Assembly (NCBI GenBank): GCA_019454045.1
Contig: SKCR01033467.1
Location: 496,001-560,000, forward strand
Length of the DNA: 64,000 nt
Direction: 5' to 3'
Source: Zanthoxylum bungeanum
Lineage: Eukaryota > Streptophyta > Magnoliopsida > Sapindales > Rutaceae
Part shown: positions 10,763 to 22,432 of the stretch, one piece after another
Layout: the number at the start of each line of letters is the position of its first letter
Position numbering within the stretch: the stretch's first letter is position 1
Notes under the pieces: model-generated
What the model saw: only the letters and a program-made list of their open reading frames with translations
Databases searched by the model: none
Told to the model about the DNA's origin: nothing
Program-made: the position numbers and the translations under genes

Positions 10763-12659
10763 TTTGGAGTCGTCAAATAGGCAAGCTCAGGTCCTGTAAC
10801 TCGTGTAACTACTTCCATGTCAGGTTTCGAGTTCCCTTGCTATACAAGACCGCTGTCACTAAAACCATGTCCAAAAAAGGACATATTAAATGCAGCACTT
10901 TTCACTTCATCTTCAGACGGGTCACTCTTCTTGAAAAATCCAAGGCTGAAAACTGAAGGAAATTTTAACGGAAGCCACCTCGCCAAAGCAATTGAGCTGA
11001 AGAGGCCAATGATCATCCCAACAATGATTAATACAAAAGTACTTGTAAAAGATTTCAATCCAATATTCACCCCAAAATGAGACGGCTTCACTTTCGACCA
11101 GAAATTCTCTCTCCTTTCAATCTGTTCAGCGCTCTCTTTAATCCCAGAAAAACCATGAGGTTTTTCTGCCAAAATTGAGAGTTCTTTGGACAAGCATTGA
11201 ATCTTCTGATGGTAGCTTCAGCGCCCAAAGGAAAATCTTCTTCTGAAATTCTATCAATGGCCATTTTGGAGCAGCAGGACCAGTCTACAAACAACTAAGC
11301 CAATTTAACATCAATGCACCGCTTATATTCCAAAAGAGCAGGTTGCAATAAGCCTTTACTAACAAGAATGCTAAATGCAAACTCTAAACTAGTCAGATAA
11401 TCACTAAAAATATCTTACAATAAATCTGCTAATAAATGAACTAGAAGAAGTTTTAACCACTGGCCTCAACCTCCAGGTTCTTGATTGCATCAGCCGCTGA
11501 AGCTTCTGTGCATTGGCTGCCACCAAAACTGATGACTCATGTGTTCCCAAATTTCAAACAATTCTTTTATCAAACTCCAAAATCAAGTAGGATCCAACCC
11601 GATTCGGCACCATGGAGCCTATCCACTGCCTAAGATTGAACATAAGCCCCAATTCTGCTGGAACTGAATCAAACCCACATCAAGAAATCACCAAAGAACC
11701 AGTCTTCATAGCCTTTTGGTACTTTGCCTCCATACTCTCCACCAAATCTGGCTCCCCACATATATCCAAGTAATCACATCTATTAAAAAGTTTTGGAAGA
11801 AGTCGTAACAACATATACAAGTGTAAAACTAATTTTCATGTTATTGACTAATCATTACAACAAAATGACAAGTAAACTAGATTCATTCCCCAGCTCAATT
11901 CAACGAAGCCTTAACGACAGTTGAAAAACAAATTGTTTCATAAATAAACTATAGTTAGCTTACCAAACAAGTTATCTATCCTAGAATAAGATTAGAAATA
12001 AAAACTTTCACCAACCCACTCAACTCAGTAAAACCAACAGAATAATCTATTTCGCAACCATAAAACTAATAACTAAATACAAGTACACTGAGAATTAGAA
12101 TGGATAATATGTGAACTATTTTGCAACCATAAAAATAAAAACTAAATAATAAGTACACTGAGAATTAGAATGGATACTATGTATCAATTTCTAACCTGGA
12201 ATAAAGGCAGGATGCGACCACAGGCTCACCATGGAGGCCAAAGGGACCTATGCAGTTGAGAAACTTTAAAGCTTTTGAGAGAGGAAGAGGAAGATGGTGC
12301 CTTGAGGAACTTTAAAGCTTCTCTGACTACATACTTGCCTGTGAAACCTGAAGCTCCAAGAATTATTATGTCAAATTGAAGCTTCTGGGTTGCTTGCATG
12401 TTTCCTCGGACATCCATTTGTTGCGGAGACTAGTGTTGTTAAAAATGCACAAAAGGCAGCGCAGGTCCCCATCTTCACTAGTTCAGTAATAACTGAAATA
12501 AATAGTACTGTCCATATTTGGCTATAGGAGACATTTTAATATTTTCATTTCAAAAGTTGGATGGACAACAAAGCATAATTTTTTTTTATCGCTTACTTTT
12601 CTATGATTTAATATTTTAGTGTTGGGTTCCCAGATTTTTCAAGAAATTGGATTGGCCTA

Positions 12660-12815
12660 AGGCGTCCAAGATCAGACTAGCGAGCTCAAGGCCGCTGCCA
12701 CTAGAGGTAGTAGTCCGGTGATCTCATGTCTTTTAGATAAGCTTTGGGAGTGTAAGTTCGAATTCTACATGTTCTTGAGATAAATCTTGAGAGTGTGAGT
12801 TCGAATTCTTATGGA
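12660..12815. repeat. Possible tRNA-like repeat remnant between the two pseudogenes
   Basis: Two copies of GAGTG(T)AAGTTCGAATTC-like sequence resemble a polymerase III B box (GTTCGAATTC). A matching A box is not clear. Could be a decayed SINE; weak evidence. Confidence 0.3.
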
Positions 12816-12980
12816 GAATCAAAGGCGTATGAGTTAAAAGAAAAAACAAAGGAACAACTATACCAGTGGAAATGAAAGTTCTATGATAAAAGTTCAGCAA
12901 CTTGTCCTTTATAACAATTGTTGTAGTTCTATGATAAAAGTTCAAAGTTCTCAGTTTACTGGAAATGAAAGCCATACCAG

Positions 12981-15313
12981 TTAACCAGGAAGTGAACCCT
13001 TAGAAATGACATCGAAAGATATTCCATTCTCTTGTAGTCGCTGTTGTAGATCTGTCGCGCCAAAGATGATTCCAGGGGGAAAACTCCTCCTTTCGGTAGA
13101 TTTTGGTTGGCTCAAGACGATAAGAGTGCACTGGATTAGTATTACTGGAGTGGTTATATAGCCGATCTCAGGTCCTGTAACTCGTGTTATTATTTCCATG
13201 TCAGGTTTTGCATTCCTTTGTGAAACAAGACTGCTGTTGCTAAAGCCATGTCCGATAAACCACATTTTAAAAGAAGCACTTTCAACCTCATCTTCAGTGG
13301 GGCCCTTCTTCCTGAACAATCCAAGGCTGAAAACTGAAGGAATTTATTAGAGAAACCACCTCCCAATAGAAAGTCCACTTAAGAGCCCGATGGATATCTC
13401 GAATACGATGAATCGAAATATGTTTAACAAAGATTTAGATCCCAATTTTACCCCAAAATGAGCTGGCTTCACTGTCAACCAAAAAGCCTCTCGCTTTTCT
13501 CTCTGTTCAGGACTCTCGTTAACCCCAGGAAGACCACGAGGGTTTTCTGTTAAATTGAAAGAGTTCTTGGGACAACGGTAGCATCTGCTGAAGGTAGCTT
13601 TCTAGCCCAAAGGCCAATCTTCTTCTGGCTTTCTACCAATGGCCCTTTTGGAGGAGCTGGACCGGGAATCTGCAACCATTATTATTTAACATCAATGTAC
13701 AGCTTACAATCCAAAACAGAAAATTGGACATAGAAAATGATTTCAAACTACAATCGATTTCATTTTAATTGCACAATTTTAGTGGTTTCAAGAGATGTTT
13801 GATCTTGACTTTATAGAAACAAAAAATCAATCTCATTGTATTGAAGGATAACGAGATCTATACCACTGATTTCGGCATTTATCAGACCCTACTTCAAAAC
13901 ACACACACATAAAGTTAAAACCTTGAAAGGAAATTACAAAGGCCAACAGATCATCATTCCGACCACCAACTTGGTACCACCATTCCCAACAGTACGGCCA
14001 AAATTTATGCCACTATCTACATAATTGCTTAACCATTGTCATTTTCTGCAGCACCATCACCGGCATTGCTGCCATCAGAAATCCATTGTTATGACTTATG
14101 ACCATTGGTAAACCTGCTGTTGCTACAATCATGAACTTCTGCCCCCACTGAGATCCAATGATCCATGGGAGTGACCGCCATCCCACCACTAACATTGTCA
14201 TCCCTTCTATCATCACAAGCAACACTTGCTGTCACTGGCACAAATTTTGACACCATGTACATTGCTCACCAGAAGAATGAATTGTATATTCATAAACCAG
14301 ACACATCCTCCAAACCATGCAGAGAATCACTAGCAATAATTCATAAACCACTTAAGAACAAGTAAGCCTGCATAAGTTTCTTTCAAAAATAAAAACATCA
14401 TAAGTTCTCACCACTTGCCTCGCTCTCCTGGGTCTTGATCGCCTCAGCTTCTGCAACTCTTGGGCATTGGCCACACCCAAAACTGCTGACTCATATGTAC
14501 CGAAATTCCCAACAATTCTTGTATCAGACTCCGAGCTCACATAGGCTTCAGCATGGTTTGGCACTGCCAGAGCTATCCACTGCCTGGAATTGAACATTAG
14601 CCCTAATTCAGCAGGAACTGAGTCAAAACCACATGCAGAAACCACCAAAGAACCGGCCTCCCCTGCCTTCTCGTGGTACTTTGCCTCCATTTTCTGCATA
14701 AACTCCGGCTCCCCACTTCTATCCAAGTAATCACACCTATCAGAAATCCCCAAAAAAAAAAAAAAAAAAAATCACATCACTAGACATACAAAAGTAACAT
14801 ATTCTTCCTCATTCCAATAGAACTCAACCAAACTTGAGTTTTATAAAATAAGTTACTTATCATAGCATGTGATTAAAAAAAATTCAAAGATAAGAGAAAT
14901 TCATTACTTGTCTCAATTTAATTCGATATAAATTTGTTGGGTATGTTTGTAATTGTCATGTTAATTTGAAAGAACTACAACTGCTTTGATTCAACAGCTA
15001 GTGATTGCATTTTTGAATTAAAAGCTACAGCACCTTGAACCTAAACATACCCTCAATCTCATAACAAAATCAATCAATTGTAACATACGATCACAATAAA
15101 TCAATAAGAAAACATAACAAAGTGGGCAACATTCGAGAGTCTGCTTAAGCTTGATGGGGTTCCGGCCGGCCAAAGCTAAGCTTTTGAGCGGAGATGAAGG
15201 AACATCGACGAACTTTAAGGCTTCTCTGACAACGTACTTTCCTGTGAAACCTGAAGCTCCCTGGATTATAACATCAAATTCAGGATTCTGTGTTTGTGCT
15301 TGGATTGACTGTC
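12981..15313 (-). pseudogene. Saccharopine dehydrogenase-like oxidoreductase pseudogene, copy B
   Basis: Tandem sister of copy A, same orientation. Exon 1 (about 15130-15313) reads EFDVIIQGASGFTGKYVVRE and AGRNPIKLKQTLE, then breaks off; no in-frame ATG is visible upstream. 14400-14735 is an intact exon (CDYLDRSGEPEF ... SRPRRARQ). 13340-13672 starts PGPAPPKGPLVESQKKIGLW but loses a base at the RTLSI segment and has a stop after GRWFL. 12981-13319 carries FRKKGPTEDEVESASFKMWF to the natural end FDVISKGSLPG, with a small compensated frame change (SQPKSTERRSFPP for a normal NLPKGGVFPP). Copy B is better preserved than A but still dead. Confidence 0.85.
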
Positions 15314-16406
15314 CAAGTGTCAGTTTGGTTATCGTTACTTGGCGGGCTTTTTTTTTTATGTGGTTATCAGATATTTAAGGATAAAAATTAATTAGGAAAT
15401 ATAATTAGGTCACATAAACCTGATCATGTCTCAATCCGTTACATCAAATAATTACTCGGGTGTTAAGATGACAATCAAGAGCTCTCATACATAAATTAAG
15501 CGATAAGCACGAATCATTTATTTGTTTGACGCAATCAACATGATGCTCTATAAATTATTTTTTTTTTTATCTTTCGTGCTGGTGAGGGCTACTTTTTTTT
15601 TTTTTTTTTTTTTTTTTTATCCGGGGGTTCAAGATTCTCATCACATTCCTAGTTCTCCTTTGTTTTGTAACTGAAAAATACTACCTTGTAGAGTAGCAAA
15701 TCACTACAGAATTTGCTAAGACACAATTTCAAAATAGACTCGGGTGATTTTGAGTTGTCTCGAATTTAAAATATGTTGGATGATATCTTAAAATAAAATT
15801 CTTATTGATATCTTTAAAACTCAAGTCAATCATCCGTGTGGACTGCTTGTCTCTGGTGTGGTCCATGGTCGAATCTAAATATATACTCGAATAACATATT
15901 ATACGCATCATAAATAAAATCATATTTTGATGTTTATAGTGCGTAAATATATGATTATTGAGAGGATAATATAATTATAAATGGGAAAATAACATTCAAT
16001 TATCATTAAGACACTTTAGTCCCTCCCATTAAATTTCATACTTAGAATATCTTAAAAACTGTCCAAAGAAACAAAATTATTTCAAAATTAAATGAAAAGA
16101 GATTTAATTAACAAAAAAAAATATTTAATGATATAGACTAAACTTTATATTTTTTAAAGTCCATTTGACTAAAATTTATATTTTTAGAATTATAAAAATT
16201 AAAATGTCATAATAATAATAATAATCTATATATATACAAAAGTTAAATATTTTTAAGTTTCATCATTGCTCCACGTGGCGACTTAATATTAAAATTATAA
16301 ATAGAATTAAATTAATAATTCTATTAAATAAAAATCATATTACAATAAAAATACACATTATAATTTTATAAAAATTATATTATAACAAAAAATATATTAT
16401 ACTATC
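15314..16406. other. AT-rich intergenic DNA
   Basis: No gene seen. A T-run of about 27 bases lies at 15592-15618. TCTATATATATACAAAAG at about 16225 followed by CCACGTGGCG resembles a Helitron 5' end, but no 3' end was recognised. Confidence 0.4.
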
Positions 16407-17154
16407 TGTTGACGGCGGATTTTGGTCTCAGGGTAATATGGGAATAACACTCCCGAGGAAATCCTCCTTCAATAGTGAATTTGTTTGGTTATGGGGGACC
16501 AAAGGCAAATTTAGCAAAAAACAGATAAACACACCAATCAACAAAGAGATTTAACGTGGTTCGGTGGATTTGGATCCGACCTACGTCCACGGACACAAAC
16601 GGGATGGTACTTTTATTACTTAAACACTCTTTTCTGGTCTCTTTCTGTTTTCTACAAGTCAGAGCTTGAAGATTCAGATCCCTTATTTTTGATGATGATT
16701 TTATGATGCCTTTTACACATACTATGCCCTCCTATTTATAGTAATACAAAAGTCAGACTCCTATTTGCATAAGAAATCCTAGTTGAACTTTAGTCTTCTT
16801 TCCTTGTAAGGATTCCTAGTCCGATTCTCCCTTCTCTTTTCTTATTTCTTTTCGGATTCTGACTTCATTTCCTTGTGAGAGTAGGATAATCTGCTTATCT
16901 TATCCGCAAGAATAGGGTGTCGTCATCTTGAACGCGTCTCGTCGTCTGGTCGGTCATCATGAGGTCGGTCATGACAGTCTTTTATGCTGAGAGCGTTTCT
17001 GCCGACCTTATAGTGCTCGGTTATCCGAACCAAAGTGGTCGGTCTTCACATGTTGTGGTCGGGTCGGCTTTGATGATCTCAACCAGTCAGGGAATACCCT
17101 TATGTCCTCGTCGTGCTGTCTTAAATGCTATAGTGCCTGAAAACACCATCAACA
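16407..17154. repeat. Solo LTR, family 1 (748 bp)
   Basis: Begins TGTTGACGGCGGATTTTGG and ends CACCATCAACA, so the ends form TGTTGA...TCAACA. It is flanked by a perfect 5-bp duplication CTATC (16402-16406 and 17155-17159). It contains TTTAACGTGGTTCGG about 150 bp in, shared with the LTRs at 59394, 43662 and 26942. No internal retrotransposon region is attached, so recombination between two LTRs has removed it. Confidence 0.92.
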
Positions 17155-17159
17155 CTATC

Positions 17160-17581
17160 CTAATAAAATAAAATAAAAATCATATTAAATTATCTATAAT
17201 TAACATAATCTCTAAAATTAATTTTTTCATTATTAAACTATAAAATTAAAATATCTCTACAATTGATTTTTATTATTAAATTATTAAATTATTAAATTAA
17301 AATAATAAACTATTAACATAAGAAATTTATTATAATATAAAACTATAATTTATTATTAAAATAATAAATCTATTATAAAATTGATACTTAAAATATATAT
17401 TTAACTCGTATAAAATAAGCCCTTATACTAAAAATAATAATATAATAATATATGATGGTTGAGTATGACCATAAATCTATTATCAAACGTACTTTCTTTA
17501 ACAACTACCCCCACAAAGGACGGACCCACTGGAGACGTGTGAAAATTGTATCAACATTCACAATTGCAAGTGGGAATCAGC
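17160..17581. other. AT-rich intergenic DNA
   Basis: Strongly AT-rich with AATAATAAAT-type runs; no gene or clear repeat border. Confidence 0.4.
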
Positions 17582-17598
17582 AATGTCGTAGGTAGAGC

Positions 17599-18044
17599 GC
17601 ACACAATTTTGATTTCAATTTGTAATTGAATTGGATGGATCCCATTTTCAATCGACGGTTGAATAGAATTTACAGTTTAATTGTGATAAATCTGGTTCAA
17701 TTGTAAACAAAAAAAATTGGTTCAATCGATTTTTTTTACTATTGTATCAGATTTTTTTAATTATTTATAATATTTTTTTAAAAAATAAAAAAAAATACGA
17801 TTCAACCGTTACCGATCCATAACCATACTGTAAATCGTAAATTGTATGATTCGGTCACGATTTCCAACCGTAATTGAACTGTATGCACAACTGATTTGAT
17901 GATAAAAAAATTATGATTTGATTGTCAGGTAATAAATTTGAATTCAAATTATATATATATTTTTATAAAAATATGAGATAAGTAAGAATATTACCTGTTT
18001 GAGTGGGAGATTTCGCACAATTCCAAAAAAAAAAAAAAAAAAAA
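17599..18044 (+). mobile_element. Retroposon with A-tail and 17-bp target-site duplication
   Basis: The 446-bp insert is flanked by perfect direct repeats AATGTCGTAGGTAGAGC (17582-17598 and 18045-18061) and ends in a run of about 20 A. Its last bases (GGGAGATTTCGCACAATTCC) resemble the 3' end of the SINE family seen elsewhere in the window, but its body does not. It ends about 300 bp before the chorismate mutase start codon. Confidence 0.85.
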
Positions 18045-18348
18045 AATGTCGTAGGTAGAGCTACCCCTGTCTTCTAGAATTAGACGCGTCCACAAGGTAA
18101 AGGAAGAATTTTGTTAAGCCAAATCAAGTAGTGGCCTCCTCCTCTCCAAGCCATTATTAAAAGATCCCACCTCTGCTCTCACAAGCTCACCAACTTATGA
18201 GTTTCACCTAATAACCTACCACCAAAGCGCCATTCAACCGCTTTTAAGCACCCCCTTTGGCTTTTGCATTTGCTTTCCATTCTCAATTTTGTTTGTTTTT
18301 GTTTTTTTTTTGTTTTTTGTGAACTCTTTCTCTCTTTCACCAATAAAA

Positions 18349-21300
18349 ATGGAGGCCAAGTTATTGGGAGCCTCAGCCTCTTCTCCTACAATTTCAGCTA
18401 TTACTGCATCAAAGTTTTCAAAACCCAAATGGCCTTTTACTCTCAGAACCAAACAAAGCTCCGTCTCCACAGTTTTGTGTTGGGGTTTGCCTCAGAAACG
18501 TGTTCCACCTGTTAATGCTATGGGTGCAACGACTTTAATTGGGTATTGTAAAAAGATACAATTGTTTCTATATTTGTTATTTTACTCTCTTCTTTTTAAA
18601 AAAAAAAAAAATTAAATTGATTTTCCAAAATGGGTATCTGATATTTTTGTTATTTTCGTTGATATATTTGGATATCTGTTTGTTGGTACATATTTCTTTA
18701 AATACTGGTAAGATCATGTCCTTTAAAGTCTGGTTAGTGTTCTTAGTGGGTCAGTTGATTAATTATTTTCGACAATTTTGAAGTTTTGAGGGGGTTAATG
18801 TGTGATTCTTGCAATTTTGTAGTTATATAATGTCATTATTGGTAAAGTCGTGACCTTTACGAGTTTTGTATGGAATGCTTTTGGATAATTCAGTGGCTAT
18901 ACATTAGATTTATAAGGATATTTATAATTTGATGTCGGAGAGGTGGATTTGTCTCTAATTTTATGCTAGTAATTCATTTTTTATTGTTGGGTTTGGTGGG
19001 AGGTTGTTTGATTCTTAGATCTGTAATGAATCCCAAGTCCCACCTGAAATGTATCTGTTTGAATGCTAGAATCATCTAAGCATGGATCTTTCGTCCCAAC
19101 ATTTGTCATTTGTGGATTGATAGCAAATCTGTATTTCCTTACAGGATAGTAGTGAGTAAAAGCCTTACAACGTGCATTTTCACATTGTATAAGATCACTG
19201 GTATAGTAATGGTTGCAAACAGGAGACTTTGCATAGTTATAGTAAAAGCTTTACGACATCATGCATTATACTTTATCTGTGTTTATTACTACTCTCTAAA
19301 TTAAATTCCATCGTTTCATCAGCGGCCCTAGTCTTACAGACGCTAGTAGTTCATTGTTATTGTAAAGTTCAAACTCTGCTTTTAAACTTAGAACATCTTG
19401 TTTACATTACTTTCTGAAATTCTTGGTATGCAATAATGGCTCTGTAATTCGATATCTTTTACTCCCTGTAATAATACTTAAGGTTTGTTATTCAAGTTCT
19501 TTACTCACTTTAACTTATTTTAATGTTCAAAATCCCTTAGTAGGTTGGCTTGACTGCTTTCTCTGTGCCACACGCCCATGTTAAACACGTTGTAGATGTT
19601 TGATAAAATATCATAATATTTTGGCTTTTCCTGTGAACTTTTGAGCATTTTGAGTCACAATAAGCATGGTATATAACCAAGGTTTTTTTATCTCTGTAGG
19701 TCATCAGAAAGAAAGGGAAGGGTTGATGAAAGTGAGAACATGAAACTGGAGGGCATAAGAAAATCTTTAATTCGACAAGAGGATAGCATTATATTTGGTC
19801 TTTTAGAGAGAGCCCAATATTGTTATAATGCAGATACATATGATCCCGATGCTTTCACCATGGATGGGCAGCGTTGCTCATTGGTGGAGTACATACTCAA
19901 AGAAACTGAACAGCTTCATGCCAAGGTACCCATCTTCCTATTCCTTTGTTTTTCCCACTCTTTGGTAAGTTGAAAAATCTCTTGAAAATCAATGATTTGA
20001 GTGTGGTATAAATGGAGGAAGGAAAAAGAGATTTATATCGTTCAAGTTCTAACCAAATGTATTTGCGTATCAGTTGGGAAGATACCAAAGCCCAGATGAG
20101 CATCCATTCTTTCCAGATCAACTGCCTGATGCAGTGTTGCCACCTTTGCAATACCCGCAGGTAAACATGTTTGGAGACTAACCTCCAGAAGATCAATTTC
20201 TGTCTTATTTGCAAAGTTTTATTTATTTGCTATGATTCTTAAGCTCCCCAAGGTGAATCTGATTTAAGAGTAGTTATCTCTATTCTTATCAACCGTTTCA
20301 GTCCTCTTTAAGGGTCAAAACCTGCCAACATAAACCCTCTTTCTCACTGCAATATCAGAGTTATATCTAACTTATTCTTGGTTCTATGTCTGATTTAAAC
20401 TTTTTTGAACAATCAACAGGTGCTGCATCCCATGGCTGATTCAATCAATATAAATAGTAAAGTTTGGAAAATGTATTTTAGAGATCTTATCCCAAGATTA
20501 GTGGAGGAAGGAGATGATGGAAATTGTGGATCAGCTGCTATTTGCGATACGATGTGCTTGCAGGTGTGTTTATTAACTATTTTATTTATTTCGTAGAGAT
20601 TTTCATAGTCAGAGTTGCCAAATGGAGCCACTTGGATGGCACGGACAGGAAACAAACAATTTTCATCAAAACTGAATTTCTTGAACTGAATTTTCTCATT
20701 GATTTACTCTCTTCCAATCGTGTGTACCCGAACATTTGTGTTGGACATCAAATGCTCTGTGGTTCATGAATTACTCTTTGGAAATTTTCATCCAGTTCAT
20801 CACATGTCCTGCTTTCCTGATGCTTTAGTGTGATATTAATTCCCTATCTATGCCGATTGATGCAAAACACTGTAATATGCGTGTGATGTCTGGACAAAAA
20901 AACCTGTGAGATCACCGCATCATTCTGATCACAACAGCATGCACTTATTGATTGATCTAATTTTTTTGAAATAGAGATTGTATTTTAGCAACTTGACTTC
21001 TAATGAATGCTGAGCTCTTCACATCTTGTGAGTGCAGACTTTGTCTAAGAGAATACATTACGGTAAATTTGTAGCAGAAGCCAAATTTCAAGCTGATCCA
21101 GATGCCTATAAAGCTGCCATTAAGGCAAAGGTATAATAATCCTTTCTTCAGTTCATTCCAACCACACTTCTGCTACACAACCCTTTTTGTAATATTCTTC
21201 CTTGTACATATATCCCTTTTTTCTGTGAATTTCACAGGACGGGCATAAGCTTATGGAAATTCTAACATATCCAGAAGTGGAAGAGGCGGTCAAACAAAGA

Positions 21301-21471
21301 GTGTTAATGAAAGCCAGAGCATACAGTCAAGAAGTAACACCCAATGATGGAAATGGAGCTGATCCAGTATACAAAATAAACCCAAGCTTGGTAGCAGATC
21401 TTTATGGGGACTGGATCATGCCCTTAACAAAGGAAGTCCAAGTCGCGTACTTGCTGAGAAGGTTGGATTGA
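18349..21471 (+). CDS. CM1: Chorismate mutase 1, plastidial
   Basis: Converts chorismate to prephenate, the branch point toward phenylalanine and tyrosine. Six exons: 18349-18542, 19700-19925, 20074-20160, 20420-20563, 21038-21130, 21238-21471, all GT-AG, giving 325 aa. Residues 1 to about 60 are rich in Ser, Thr, Lys and Arg with few acids, a plastid transit peptide, which separates it from the cytosolic CM2 type. The AroQ-type all-helical domain follows: [19 protein letters not shown] (from Arg90), [43 protein letters not shown] and the C-terminal [19 protein letters not shown]. Residue 205 is Cys in GDDGNCG where GDDGNYG is usual. Regulation by Trp, Phe and Tyr is known for the family, not shown here. 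Confidence 0.95.
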
Positions 21472-22017
21472 ATAGAGAGATAAGAGTCTTCGACATCCTT
21501 TTATGTTAAACATACGGTTAACGAGCAGTATCTGCAACTCTCTTTTGGATTTTGGTATTATTATTGATGCTGAAGTTTGTAATTAAATAACAGCACCCTC
21601 AGATGCATTTGTATAATGTGAAAGTAGCAGTTTTCCTTTTCCCATAATAGATGATGATCTTGCTTGTTTAGTAATGAAAATCAGTTGGCTTGAATGGGGG
21701 ATTCCTTCCCACTTCAACAAAATATCTTTTTTATGATTTGTGTATCATGTTTATCAAATATATCATGATGATGATTTGGGCCATTTGGGGGTCCTCAAGT
21801 TTGGCAAACCCTAGACCATCCCATTTTCTTCAGCAACCAAAATGATATAAAAGAAGATATTCCAACAATCATACCTGCTAATTTTACATATAATGTATAT
21901 CAATTTGCCTTTGTCAATTCATCATGATGTTTGGAGCAACAATTAGCATATATAGTCACATGAAAAAGACTACTTGAATTTAGGCTTCTATATTTTTTAT
22001 TTTATTTTTTTCCTTCC
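21472..22017. other. Chorismate mutase 3' UTR and flank
   Basis: Presumed 3' UTR to about 21690, then AT-rich DNA up to the SINE pair. No gene seen. Confidence 0.4.
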
Positions 22018-22031
22018 TACCCAATCAATAC

Positions 22032-22209
22032 TTTTTTTTTTTGGAAACGACGGAAACCCCTCCACCAAACCACCCATTCTGGGCCGCTGCGCAGGTAAAA
22101 CTACCGGCTGTCCCAGGTTTTTACAAGAAGTGCACCCCCTGGATTCGAATCCAGAACCTCAAGGTGAGATCCTGTACCCTACACCACCAAGCCACACCCC
22201 TTGGGGACT
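22032..22209 (-). mobile_element. tRNA-derived SINE (family S1), minus strand
   Basis: On the minus strand: A box region TGGCTTGGTGGTG, B box GGTTCTGGATTCGAATCC, a body shared with the other S1 copies (AACCTGGGACAGCCGG) and an A-tail (seen as a T-run at 22032). Flanked by TACCCAATCAATAC at 22018-22031 and 22210-22223. About 178 bp. Confidence 0.88.
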
Positions 22210-22232
22210 TACCCAATCAATACATGAATGGA

Positions 22233-22418
22233 GCCTCCAAGGGGTGTGGCTTGGTGGTGAAGGGTCCAGAATCTCACCTTGAGGTTCTGGGTTCGAATCC
22301 AGGGGGTGCAACTTCTTATAAGAGCCTGGGGCAGCCGGGGGTTTTACCTGCGCCGCGGCCCAGAATAGGTGGTTTGGTGGCGGGGTTTCCAACAATTTCA
22401 AAATAAAATAAATAAAAA
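22233..22418 (+). mobile_element. tRNA-derived SINE (family S1), plus strand
   Basis: Begins near GGGTGTGGCTTGGTGGTG (A box), has GGTTCTGGGTTCGAATCC (B box), then GAGCCTGGGGCAGCC and an A-rich tail. Flanked by a perfect 14-bp duplication AATACATGAATGGA (22219-22232 and 22419-22432). Sits in inverted orientation beside the copy at 22032. Confidence 0.9.
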
Positions 22419-22432
22419 AATACATGAATGGA

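Larger units (their letters stand above)
9473..12417 (-). pseudogene. Saccharopine dehydrogenase-like oxidoreductase pseudogene, copy A
   Basis: Pieces in order on the minus strand match plant saccharopine dehydrogenase-like oxidoreductases. 12196-12417: start codon and Rossmann motif IILGASGFTGKYVVREALKF, then an internal deletion with frame loss, then CIGPFGLHGEPVV in another frame. About 11460-11780: CDYLDICGEP ... GFDSVPAELGLMF with two in-frame stops (before CGFDSVP and in the IVGNFGT region). About 10780-11280: HFGVNIGLKS ... EDEVKSAAFNMSF ... HGFSDS. 9473-9710: the C-terminal end (NLPKGGVLPPGIIFGP). A block of about 1 kb interrupts the last coding region. Exon 1 deletion, stops and the insertion make it non-functional. 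Confidence 0.85.

Noticed and set aside
13920..14350. Frames around 14013-14365 as an extra gene
   Set aside because: They lie in an intron of pseudogene B, are Met/Val-rich and match no family.
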